A DNA stretch of 64,000 nucleotides from Candidatus Villigracilis proximus (GTDB lineage: Bacteria; Chloroflexota; Anaerolineae; Anaerolineales; Villigracilaceae). Shown here one piece after another: positions 19,307-28,598 of this stretch; the stretch's first letter is position 1; every line of letters begins with the position of its first letter. Position numbers and translations under genes: made by a program. Below the pieces are notes generated by a model that saw nothing but the letters and a program-made list of their open reading frames with translations, did no database searches and was not told the DNA's origin. Location of the stretch: NCBI GenBank assembly GCA_016715195.1, contig JADKBB010000011.1:1-64000 (forward strand), written 5' to 3'.

Positions 19307-22300
19307 TTAGTCCTGAGCAACGGACACAACCAAGTGATGCACCGCCCCATCACGCTGGAAGATATGCCTGCTATTGACGGCATCCAAAACATGACCATCA
19401 ATCCGTTGAGTGCTTCCATTTGCAAAGTACAAGGTTATGCAATTCTCATTTGAAGACTGCAAGATCACAGGAACCTGACAGATCAAGTAAGCGAGGGAAC
19501 CTGCTTTCAGGTCAATTTGTTCCTGATTTCCGTCAATGCCAAAATAGGTAAATACCGTTGGGTCGGCAAGAAATTCTTTTTTATTCAAAAGCAGGAAATC
19601 AAACGCCAGCGCACCTTGATCGATGAAAAGGCCAAGCTCCGCCTGGCGAGTCAGGATTTCTTCCTTGACCAAGCCTGTCATGCCCGGTTGTCTGGCTCCC
19701 TGACCCTTGGGTGTATGCGAGTATGGATCCGTTGGGAAAGCGCCATACACATCGGGAGTCTTGTTGAAGCTTAATCCTTTGCGGATGTCAGCATATTTAT
19801 TCATCAGATCCATGAGGGAGGATTCATTTCTTGTGCGCAAGATCGTTTCCTGCACAGACAGTAAAAGTTTGGAAACCATGTGCCAGTAAATACTTCCCAG
19901 TCCTTCATAGGCAAAAAAGGTTCCAGAACGTCCCGTGAACTCAGCGTGGCGGAATATATTTTCAAACAACGCCTCAATCTTTGCTGCTTCAGCTTGTACC
20001 AGATCTGCGTAGCGGGGTTGAGTTTTAAGCGCCTCAAGAGAGCGGGACATATCTTTAGCATTTCGGATATGACCGCTGAAATGATAATTACCTTTTTCAT
20101 CTCTGACTAAAAGCGTCTTATCGTTAGCCGCTATCAACTCCGAAACAAGCGCCAACCCACTGACCTGTTCGGACGTCATGCTATTCTTTTCCAAAAATCC
20201 GTCCAGCTTCCGATCTGGATAAAGGATGTAACTATGCTGGTCGGCTCGGTAAAGTTGACTGTGCTTCAGGCTTTCCAAAAGCGTCAGCGATTCTTTCCCA
20301 GAGAGCATTCCTGACGAAAGGATGGCAGCCTGTCCTTCCAACATTTCATAAAGGTACTTAATGGATGCCGTTTTATCGCCAAGACTCAAGACGTTGTACG
20401 CATGATACAGATTGTCACTGCGCTTATTGGCGCGCAATGAATGTTCAACATACTGCTGTGCCAGATCAAGAAATGAAATCAATTCTGTTATCGGCAATTG
20501 AGCAGTTTCACCAGAGATACCCTGAGCATAGTAATTCCAGCGATAGTCACTGCCAGCCTGACCCAGCGCATTCATCATATTGCGTCTTTGCTCGTCACTG
20601 AAGGATGTTGCAAGCATGCCTGTAAACTGGTTTAGTATCTCGAAAATCTGTGAATAGAAGCCGTGTAGTTTCACACTTAATTGAACCGAAGCATTGACTT
20701 CCTTCTTCAACAACTCCTTGCAAAACACAATGTATCGCAGCAAATAAGACAAGGTCACAACCGATAGTCCCTTGCCTACGAGTGCGTTATTGGCATCATT
20801 CCATTCAGGACGCTGGGTGTTCATCCAAATCCCGCCTTCGGGGACAAAATTGGACAATTTGGCAAGCAGGAGGATGAGCAGTTTTTCTGCAAGCGTAGTG
20901 TGGAATATGTGCCCATCTTTAGCATAGACCAATTTGCCGTCTGTGCCGCGTTCATGAACCCGCGTCTCGATCTCCCGTTCCACATCCCAATTGAATTCGA
21001 TGGAGTTGAATGGATTCTTCTGCAGGTCAGCATAAGGTTTGATGCGATACGGAACATTGGCATAACTGAATATGGGCCGTGAAAGAAATTCCTCCAACTT
21101 GCCGGGGTGTACCTTCGCGCTGATTTCCATCAACTTTTGCAGATAGATAATTTGATGGTCGCTCCAATAGCCAATATTCGCCCAGGGATTTTCAGGCTCT
21201 GGAATTTCCCAATCGATCCATTTTGAGTAATTCGATAAGGGTTATATCCATCCACAGTGGTAGCGTTCAGGAAAGTGCAGATCATCCCCTCAATGTATTC
21301 AGGGTAGGAATAAGCAAGGGCTTCCCAGTTCTGGAAAATATCCCGCCAATTTCCTTCGTATCCCTGCTTCAGAGAACCATCCTGTTTTTTGATATCGATC
21401 GCAAAACGATTCCACGGGCGGCTCGGGTCGCCATGCCGTCGGCTGAATGACAGCGGCAGGTAGATGTAACTCAAACGGATCAAGTCCGCGCAGCCGCTTG
21501 CATCTGCCCAGGCATGCAGCTCAAGGATATTCATTTCCGGAGGCAGTTTGGCAAAGGCAGCCGCATTCTCATCCAGAACAGCCCGGTTATGTGTTGAAAC
21601 GAATTCGATGAAATTTTCCGTGTGCAGTTTGTATTGGTCAAAAAAAATACCGCCGCGCATCACGTTGAACATCACATTGGCAAAATGGTGAGCGGTGACA
21701 AGTCCGTCACTGGAAACCTGCAACCCATCTGCGCTGGCTACGATCTTCTCAAGGTTCAGGTTGTTGAGCGCGATGTCGCACTCAATGGCATCTGACAGTT
21801 CCGCGCGATTCCCTCTCAGCTTTTTGGACAGGCTGACAATCGCCGCCGCATCCTTGCTGACATCTGCCACCAAATGCCAGGCACGTTCCTCCGCTGGAGC
21901 AAGGTCAAGAACGGCATGCACAAAATATGCGCCGCGCTTTCCGCGTACTTCCGTCTCCGTCGTCACACCCATCCCCGCGCGGAATGAATCCAACTGTGAC
22001 GATGAAAGCAGATAGCCAGTTGGTTCAAGCCCAAGCTGCATCAAGACCGTCGCCAGAAGAGACTCACTGGGTTCAGCCAGATCTGTCAAAGTGGAGTTCA
22101 ATGCAAAGATGGCAAGACCAGTTTCCAGATTAAGTTCGCTGCGCTTGTAGGCATCCAAAAGCGGACTGAACGTGTTCTGCATCAACGAAGTCACATTGGC
22201 AGGCAGAATATTCTGAATCCCATCCACCAGTTCCACCTGACAAGTTGATTCGCCAATATTGGACAACCACGTTGTTTTCACAAAACCATATATGTCACTG

Positions 22301-22767
22301 GTTCGCCACGCGTAGCGATAGTTCAATTTCAGGCTGTGGTTGATCTCTTCAAAAACAAGTACCGTGCCGAGCACGTTCTTATAAATATTCCGTTCGATCT
22401 GATACTGCCCGCGATAACGCTCGGAGAACGGTTCCCACAAACTCGTCCGCTCGCCGCGCGTGACCAGCAGAATGGACTTGTTGCCAGTGTTCTCGCTGTT
22501 TTCGGCCAGCTTGTCTTCGGTGTAATACGGAAACAGAGATTGCTCGGCACTGCCGCGCCCGGCCGAAAGCCCGCCCGTGGACGAGATAAATAGCCAGTGA
22601 TCCGAGCCGCTGACGATACTCATAAAAAATGACGGCATGCCGTCATAATTTTTGATCTTATAAAATGGTTCACCCAACATGGATACATACTCCCCCTTAA
22701 CGTCCTGCTCTATTGGTTTCTGCGCCGTATCGCCGATAAAAATTGGATGTGATTGACGGTTCATCAT
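19307..22767 (-). CDS. Very large GH94-like protein, putative glycoside phosphorylase; one frameshift
   Basis: About 1150 residues once a single-base loss near 21214-21220 is bridged: the upstream frame ends in PYRITQNG and the downstream frame continues IDWEIPEPENPWANIGYW. The N-terminal half has beta-sandwich-like segments (SGSDHWLFISSTGGLSAGRG, GNWRDIFQNWEALAYSYPEY). The C-terminal half is helical and contains RPEWNDANNALVGKGLSV at about residue 650. This resembles the DWND acid motif of GH94 and suggests an (alpha/alpha)6 barrel. Size and layout recall the large beta-glucan phosphorylase families (GH149, GH161) more than ordinary GH94, but I cannot assign it. It lies three bases after the stop of a GH1 beta-glucosidase gene and close to cellobiose phosphorylase, so a beta-glucan substrate is plausible. 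Confidence 0.65.
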
Positions 22768-22770
22768 TTT

Positions 22771-24111
22771 TTAGAATCCATTCTTTTCAATAACGGTCTT
22801 GTACCACTTTGCGCTGTCCTTCATGATGCGCTGCTGGGATTGATAATCCACATACACCAGACCAAAGCGTTTGGAATATCCATAAGCCCACTCGAAGTTA
22901 TCCATCAACGACCATGCGAAATATCCCTTCACCGGAATGCCCGCCTCAATCGCGCGATGGACCTGTTCCAGATGGCGCTCGTAATAAGACACGCGCTTCG
23001 GGTCATGCACTTCCCCATCTGCACTGACTTCATCCACATACGCCGCGCCGTTTTCCGTGATGTAAATGGCGGGGAAGTCATAATCAAAATACAAACGTCC
23101 CAGCATCTTGTAAAGACTTTCGGGATGAACCTCCCAGCCCATTTCTGTCACATCGCCGCTGAACACCGTGCGCGGGGCATTTTCCTCTTCGCTGACTTTT
23201 TCAGAACGCACAACACTGCGGTGATAATAATTGATGCCGATAAAATCCACAGGAACAGAAGCAGTTTCCAGGTCGCCCGGCTGAACGAAAGCCATCTCGT
23301 CGCCGTAATCATTCACCATATCCTGCGGATACCCACGCCCGACCAATGGATCGAGGAACCAGCGGTTGATATGTCCATCCACCCAATTGGCAGCAGTCCG
23401 ATCCGCAATGCTGGGAGAGGCTGGCACTTGTGGAGTTAAATTTAACGTGATGCCCACATTCGAGCCGGGAGAATTTCTACGAATGACAGGCACTGCATTT
23501 CCATGCGCAAGCAGCAAATGATGCGCCGCAGCCAACGCCTCATGCCGTGATTTATGGCCGGGTGCGTGAGCGCCGTAGTAATAGCCAACGAACGCGCTGA
23601 CCCACGGCTCATTGAGCGTGATCCAATTCTTCACACGGTCACCCAACACACGGCTGACAAGATCCGCATATTCCACAAAAGCATCCACGATATCACGCGC
23701 AGGCCAGCCGCCTTTGTCCTGTAACTTCTGCGGCAAGTCCCAGTGATACAACGTGACGTATGGTTCGATGTCCAACTTCAACAAGCCATCCACCAGCTTG
23801 CTGTAAAAATCAAGTCCCGCTTCGCTCACGGTTCCCGTTCCACTTGGCAGCACACGCGGCCAGGCAGTTGAAAAACGATACGCCTTCAACCCAAGCTGCT
23901 TGATCATTTTCAGATCATCTTCCCAGCGATGATAATGATCGCAGGCCATATCGCCCGTATCACCATCCTGAACATTTCCCGGTGTATGGCTAAATCGATC
24001 CCAAATGCTTTCGCCTTTTTCATCCTCATTCCACGCGCCTTCGATCTGATAAGACGCAGTTGCCGCACCCCAAACAAAATCCTTCGGGAATTGAATTATC
24101 TTTTTATCCAT
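22771..24111 (-). CDS. GH1 beta-glucosidase (or beta-glycosidase)
   Basis: An intact 446-residue family 1 enzyme. The N-terminus has the family signature FVWGAATASYQIEGAWNEDE. The acid/base glutamate is E168 in LNEPWVSAF and the nucleophile is E353 in IYITENGAAY; SLMDNFEWAYGYSKRFG completes the aglycone site. No signal peptide, so it is cytoplasmic. The start at 24111 has GGAGA seven bases upstream. It hydrolyses terminal beta-glycosyl residues of imported oligosaccharides, probably beta-glucosides, alongside the GH94 enzyme encoded just upstream. The damaged copy at 18582-19258 is a close relative. Confidence 0.93.
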   Translation of the reverse strand: MDKKIIQFPKDFVWGAATASYQIEGAWNEDEKGESIWDRFSHTPGNVQDGDTGDMACDHYHRWEDDLKMIKQLGLKAYRFSTAWPRVLPSGTGTVSEAGLDFYSKLVDGLLKLDIEPYVTLYHWDLPQKLQDKGGWPARDIVDAFVEYADLVSRVLGDRVKNWITLNEPWVSAFVGYYYGAHAPGHKSRHEALAAAHHLLLAHGNAVPVIRRNSPGSNVGITLNLTPQVPASPSIADRTAANWVDGHINRWFLDPLVGRGYPQDMVNDYGDEMAFVQPGDLETASVPVDFIGINYYHRSVVRSEKVSEEENAPRTVFSGDVTEMGWEVHPESLYKMLGRLYFDYDFPAIYITENGAAYVDEVSADGEVHDPKRVSYYERHLEQVHRAIEAGIPVKGYFAWSLMDNFEWAYGYSKRFGLVYVDYQSQQRIMKDSAKWYKTVIEKNGF

Positions 24112-24131
24112 TGCCACTCTCCAGTGAATTT

Positions 24132-26615
24132 CTAATTTATCGTAACGCTTACTTGAACTTCTTTTACATTCTCAGCAGGCAGCGGGATGATATTTCCGCT
24201 AACGGGATTTCCATCCACTACAAGCTGGACGTTGTTTCCCGGGCCTTTTCTCTCCACTCGAACAACGTATCGGACTCCCCGGAAGCTGCGAGCCACCTCA
24301 AACATTCCCCACGCTGACGGGACAACCGGCGCCACCTGCAAGCCATCATACGTGGGACGAATGCCAAGTATCCACTGCGTGATGGCGACGTAATTCCAAG
24401 CCGCTGTTCCAGTGAGCCATGAATTTTTCGCTTCACCATGTGTGGGCGCATCCTTGCCCGCGATCATCTGAGCATAGACGTACGGTTCACAGCGATGTAG
24501 ATCACCGATCTCTTCCCGCGCCGATGGATTGATCCGCGAGTAATAATCATGCGCCTTATCCCCGCGCCCGATCTTCGCTTCCGAGATCATCACCCACGGA
24601 TTGGTGTGACAGAAAATTCCCGCGTTCTCTTTGTATCCCGGCGGGTAGGACGAGATCTCGCCCAGGTGCAAATAATATTTACTGAAAGCAGGCTGCTGCA
24701 AAACAATCCCATGCGGAGTGGCAAGATGTTCATCCACCGAGTTCATGGCTTTTTCCGCGCGGCCATCTTCCACACCCAAGCCTGCCATCACACAAATCCC
24801 CTGCGGCTCGATGAATATCTTTCCTTCATCATTTTCCTTCGACCCCAGCACATGACTGAAATCATCATACGCACGGCGGAACCATTCCCCATCCCAACCC
24901 GCAGCCCAGATGGTGGATTCCATTTTTGCGGCAGCCTCAAGATAAAAGTGAGAAGTAAGAAGTGAGAAGTTAAGATCTTGCTTTTTACTTTTTACTTCCA
25001 ACTTTTCACTCAACCCCGCCATTTCCTTCGCCGCCAACACAAACAACCCGGCAATGAAAACACTCTCCGCCACCTTGCCATCTTTATTCGTGGTCGTCTG
25101 GAAGGATTGACCCGGCGTATCGGAGAAACAATTCAAGTTCAGGCAGTCGTTCCAATCCGCGCGGCCAATGAGCGGAAGTTCATGCGGGCCAAGACGATCC
25201 AACGTGTATTGGATGGAACGCTGTAAATGTCCATAAAGCGCTTCTTCGGAACCAGGCTTGTTATCGTAGGTGACTGGTTCACTGAGAATGCCAAAGTCAC
25301 CCGTCTCTTTGACGTACGCCGTCACCGCCAGCACCAGCCACAACGGATCATCGTTGAAGCCGGAACCAACATCATTATTTCCGCGTTTGGTCAGCGGTTG
25401 ATATTGATGATACGCGCCGCCTGTTTCAAGCTGTGTGGCGGCGATATCCAAAATACGTTCACGCGCCCGTTCCGGGATGAGATGCACGAAGCCAAGCAAA
25501 TCTTGCGCCGAGTCACGGAATCCCATGCCGCGCCCGATGCCGCTCTCAAAATATGAAGCCGAGCGGCTCATGTTGAAGGTGATCATGGTCTGGTACGCGT
25601 TCCAGATATTGACCATGCGATTCGTATGCACATCAGGCGTAGTGACCTGGAATTTCTCCAGCAGCTTATCCCAATGGACTCGCAACCCTTGAAACGCCTT
25701 TTCAACTTCATCCGCTTTCAAGTATTTGGAAATGACGGGAAGCACGGTGCGCTTGTTGATGGTCTGCGACTCTGGCGGGTCAAACTTCGCATCCTTCGGA
25801 TTCTCGTGATACCCGAGGATGAAGATGATCTTCTTCTGTTCGCCTGCCTTCAACTGCACTTTGACATGGTGCGAGCCGATCGGCTGCCAGCCATGCGTGA
25901 TCGAATCTTTTGATTGACCAGCTTCCACAACCTTCGGAGAATCCCAGCCGCGATACGCGCCGAGGAAATCATCACGCTGTGTGTCAAAGCCAGCCAGTTT
26001 TTCGGAGCAGGCAAAATAAGCAAAGTGATCGCGGCGCTCGCGGTATTCGGTCTTGTGATAGATCACGCCGTCCACGACTTCAACTTGTCCGATGGAATAA
26101 TTGCGCTGGAAATTTGTCGCGTCATCCATCGCATCCCAGAGATTGAATTCGATGGCAGAGAAGACGGATAGATCAGCAGCTTCATCGCGTTGATTGGTGA
26201 GAGTCAATTCCCAAATTTCGAGGTTCTCGCCCATCGGCACAAAGTAGCGCGTCTGTGATTCGATTCCATTCAATTTGGAGCGGATGACGGTGTAGCCCAT
26301 ACCGTGACGGCATTCGTAAAAATCCAAAGGCGTACGAGTCGGCATCCAGCTTGGCGACCATGTTCGAGCGGAGTCCGAGGCGTTGTTGTCGCGCAGATAA
26401 ATGTACCGGCCGCCGGAATCCAATGGAGCGTTGTTGTAGCGATAGCGGGTCAAACGTCGCAAGCGCGCATCCTTGTAAAAGGAATATCCGCCTGCCGTGT
26501 TGGAGATCAACCCGAAATAGGATTCGCTGCCGAGATAGTTGATCCACGGCAATGGGGTTTCGGGAGTTTCAATTACATATTCACGATTTGAATCATCAAA
26601 ATGACCGTAATGCAT
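24132..26615 (-). CDS. GH94 cellobiose phosphorylase
   Basis: A full-length family 94 enzyme of about 827 residues. It begins MHYGHFDDSNREYVIETPET and contains NYLGSESYFGLISNTAGGYS; the catalytic acid is D487 in LIGRADWNDCLN, followed by CFSDTPGQSFQTT. These match cellobiose phosphorylase, where the equivalent aspartate lies at about residue 490. It splits cellobiose with phosphate into glucose 1-phosphate and glucose in the cytoplasm. Start at 26615: GAGG lies five bases upstream, better than the GTG two codons earlier. Odd feature: residues about 535-557 are encoded by a palindromic simple repeat (see repeat at 24945) and read KSKKQDLNFSLLTSHF, which does not look like family sequence. Confidence 0.93.
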   Translation of the reverse strand: MHYGHFDDSNREYVIETPETPLPWINYLGSESYFGLISNTAGGYSFYKDARLRRLTRYRYNNAPLDSGGRYIYLRDNNASDSARTWSPSWMPTRTPLDFYECRHGMGYTVIRSKLNGIESQTRYFVPMGENLEIWELTLTNQRDEAADLSVFSAIEFNLWDAMDDATNFQRNYSIGQVEVVDGVIYHKTEYRERRDHFAYFACSEKLAGFDTQRDDFLGAYRGWDSPKVVEAGQSKDSITHGWQPIGSHHVKVQLKAGEQKKIIFILGYHENPKDAKFDPPESQTINKRTVLPVISKYLKADEVEKAFQGLRVHWDKLLEKFQVTTPDVHTNRMVNIWNAYQTMITFNMSRSASYFESGIGRGMGFRDSAQDLLGFVHLIPERARERILDIAATQLETGGAYHQYQPLTKRGNNDVGSGFNDDPLWLVLAVTAYVKETGDFGILSEPVTYDNKPGSEEALYGHLQRSIQYTLDRLGPHELPLIGRADWNDCLNLNCFSDTPGQSFQTTTNKDGKVAESVFIAGLFVLAAKEMAGLSEKLEVKSKKQDLNFSLLTSHFYLEAAAKMESTIWAAGWDGEWFRRAYDDFSHVLGSKENDEGKIFIEPQGICVMAGLGVEDGRAEKAMNSVDEHLATPHGIVLQQPAFSKYYLHLGEISSYPPGYKENAGIFCHTNPWVMISEAKIGRGDKAHDYYSRINPSAREEIGDLHRCEPYVYAQMIAGKDAPTHGEAKNSWLTGTAAWNYVAITQWILGIRPTYDGLQVAPVVPSAWGMFEVARSFRGVRYVVRVERKGPGNNVQLVVDGNPVSGNIIPLPAENVKEVQVSVTIN
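24945..25011. repeat. Palindromic simple repeat inserted in frame inside the GH94 gene
   Basis: Units such as AAGTGAGAAGT, AGAAGTAAGAAG and, on the other side, TTTTTACTTTTTACTTCC are arranged as an imperfect palindrome around AAGATCTT. The element keeps the reading frame and adds about 20 low-complexity residues between two helices of the phosphorylase (between AKEMAGLSEK and LEAAAKMEST). Confidence 0.65.
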
Positions 26616-26638
26616 AAGCACCTCACTAGAGATAATAT

Positions 26639-27526
26639 TTATTCCAAACCTAATTTTTGGACAAGCACTTGCACATCTTTTTCATCACGCGGACAATCGA
26701 TGTCCTTGAAAAGTTCCCATGTCTCTACGTGAGAGACACATGCGCCCGGCTCAATTTTGCTGATGGGCGCGAGTGTTTCCAACTCAAGGAATTGATCGTT
26801 GCAATAACATTCGCTTGAACTGCCGAAATCAAAATAATCGGACTGTAATTCATACTTCGCATGTTTTACAAAAAGCGTTCCGTTCAGCCAATACGCCAAC
26901 CAGCCGCGCGGATTTGGGAAGCCAACTTTGAATGCTTCATTCTCGTTCATATCCACGTGCAGCAAAATATGATGTTTTCCAAAGCTCACATTCGGGTTGG
27001 ATAGATCCGTGTACGGCCAAAGTATTAACGTACGGTTCGGCAGCTGCTTTGTCTCTGCACAAGAGAGCGGAAGGATTGCCACTCCGCCAGTTTTCAATTG
27101 AGTGATAGCCCACGGAGCAGTCGTTACCGGCCACAAGCCGTGATTGGTCAAGCGATGAGTAATGACAACCCGCGCATCACCTGTCAAACGAATCTCCATT
27201 GATTTTTGCAAACCTGTTTTTACTTCCACATCCTGAGTGACACGGTATCCATTTTCAATCGGGCAAATTTCAACAGGAGAATCATCGGGCAGATATGTGC
27301 GGCTTATTTCTTCAGGAGCGTGCCACAGACGATGTCCGCCGTATGAGTGGAATATTCCGCTGCCGGGACATTCCACTACGAAATCAGGCAGTTCTGCAAA
27401 AATATTTTCGCCATCCGTAAATTTCAAAGAAAGAATGCGCGGTCCCACGGAACGTGAGATCAGCAGTTGTATTGTTTTGTTTTCCAGCAAAACGCATTCA
27501 TGCCCCATAAAAATCACAACTTCCAT
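26639..27526 (-). CDS. DUF4380-like, galactose-mutarotase-fold protein
   Basis: About 295 residues rich in beta strands. GGHRLWHAPEE, RITHRLTNHGLWPV-type and TQLKTGGVAILPLS segments resemble the aldose-epimerase-like supersandwich seen in DUF4380 proteins. ATG 27526 is preferred because GGAG lies nine bases before it; a TTG at 27541 precedes this signal. No signal peptide. In this operon, between an aldo/keto reductase and cellobiose phosphorylase, it could bind or isomerise a sugar anomer released by the enzymes, but no biochemical role is established for the family as far as I know. Confidence 0.6.
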   Translation of the reverse strand: MEVVIFMGHECVLLENKTIQLLISRSVGPRILSLKFTDGENIFAELPDFVVECPGSGIFHSYGGHRLWHAPEEISRTYLPDDSPVEICPIENGYRVTQDVEVKTGLQKSMEIRLTGDARVVITHRLTNHGLWPVTTAPWAITQLKTGGVAILPLSCAETKQLPNRTLILWPYTDLSNPNVSFGKHHILLHVDMNENEAFKVGFPNPRGWLAYWLNGTLFVKHAKYELQSDYFDFGSSSECYCNDQFLELETLAPISKIEPGACVSHVETWELFKDIDCPRDEKDVQVLVQKLGLE

Positions 27527-27550
27527 AACAATAAACTCCAACGACAGGTT

Positions 27551-28534
27551 TTATCTCTTCAAAAGAGTCTCGATCTCGTTCATTTGCTCCACGGTCAATG
27601 CGCCGAATTTCATTGCGCCGCAATTCTCTTCCACCTGTGCCACGGTGCGGAATCCGGGAATGGGCAGGGTCTGTTCACTGCGCGCCCACAGCCATGCCAG
27701 TGCGCCTTGTGCAAGGGTGCGTCCGCCGCTTTGCAATATCTCGCGGACTGCTTCCATCATCTTCAACCATTCGGGGTTGGGCTTGCCGTCTTTGAAATAT
27801 TTCATCCACGAGGGGCTGTTCACGCCGCGCACATCATCCGCGGACGGTGTTGTGGATGCGGAATATTTTCCCGTCAACAGACCCATTGCCAGCGGGCCGC
27901 GGTTGATCGCCGCGAGGTTATATTTTTCGCAGACGTCAATTACTTCCGTATTGTTATCGAGCACGTTCAATTGAAGTTGAATACTGGCACAGTGTTTTCC
28001 CTGCGCGAAGAACTCGGCGCGGTCGGCAAAATCGGTGCTCCACCCATAGGCGCGGATCTTGCCTTCGCTCACCAATTCTTCCAAGGTGTCGCGCACGGGT
28101 TCGGCTTTATCAACTGGGAAACCGTTATCGTGGAACTGATACAGGTCAATGTAATCTGTATCGAGTCTGCGCAGTGATTCTTCACAGGCTTTGCGAATGC
28201 CCGCCGGGGTTGTATCAGAACCGAGCAATTCGCGCGCCTGCTCATCGAACACGGCGTTGAATTTCGTCGCGATCACAACTTCCTTGCGCCTGCCTGCGAA
28301 TGCACGCCCAAGAACTTTTTCGCTGTGGCCCGCGCCGTACAAGTTGGCGGTATCAAAAAAGTTGACGCCCAACTCCATGGCGCGATGAACGGCGCTAATG
28401 GATTCGTTATCATCCACTTCACCCCAGCCGTGCGGCGTGCCTTTTTCCCAGATCGGCCCGCCAATTGCCCAACATCCCATACCGAGGGCGCTTACTTCAA
28501 TGCCTGAACGGCCAAGTTTTCGTGTGAATGTCAT
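27551..28534 (-). CDS. Aldo/keto reductase
   Basis: About 327 residues with the AKR TIM-barrel. Visible motifs: GRSGIEVSALGMGCWAIGG at the N-terminus, NFFDTANLYGAGHSEKVLGR (catalytic D and Y), VIATKF (catalytic K), DYIDLYQFHDNG and a C-terminal cofactor block PIPGFRTVAQVEEN. It reduces a carbonyl with NAD(P)H; the substrate may be a sugar. Start ATG 28534 has GGAG at six to nine bases upstream, which itself lies inside an earlier in-frame ATG GAG. The neighbours are carbohydrate enzymes, so a role in sugar oxidation-reduction is plausible but unproven. Confidence 0.85.
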   Translation of the reverse strand: MTFTRKLGRSGIEVSALGMGCWAIGGPIWEKGTPHGWGEVDDNESISAVHRAMELGVNFFDTANLYGAGHSEKVLGRAFAGRRKEVVIATKFNAVFDEQARELLGSDTTPAGIRKACEESLRRLDTDYIDLYQFHDNGFPVDKAEPVRDTLEELVSEGKIRAYGWSTDFADRAEFFAQGKHCASIQLQLNVLDNNTEVIDVCEKYNLAAINRGPLAMGLLTGKYSASTTPSADDVRGVNSPSWMKYFKDGKPNPEWLKMMEAVREILQSGGRTLAQGALAWLWARSEQTLPIPGFRTVAQVEENCGAMKFGALTVEQMNEIETLLKR

Positions 28535-28565
28535 TTTTGTCTCCATGCCAAAATTATGTATGCCT

Positions 28566-28594
28566 TGTAGGGGCGGGGTGACCCCGCCCCTACA
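28566..28594. repeat. Perfect GC-rich palindrome between aldo/keto reductase and GH3 genes
   Basis: TGTAGGGGCGGGGT (28566-28579) and ACCCCGCCCCTACA (28581-28594) are exact complements with a one-base centre. It fills the gap between the two genes and ends five bases before the GH3 stop. No U-tract follows in the direction of transcription. Confidence 0.8.
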
Positions 28595-28598
28595 GTAA

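Noticed and set aside
19108..19425. A small plus or minus-strand protein between the GH1 remnant and the large GH94-like gene
   Set aside because: Its frame overlaps the GH1 remnant and the end of the large gene, and the translation shows no family-like pattern.
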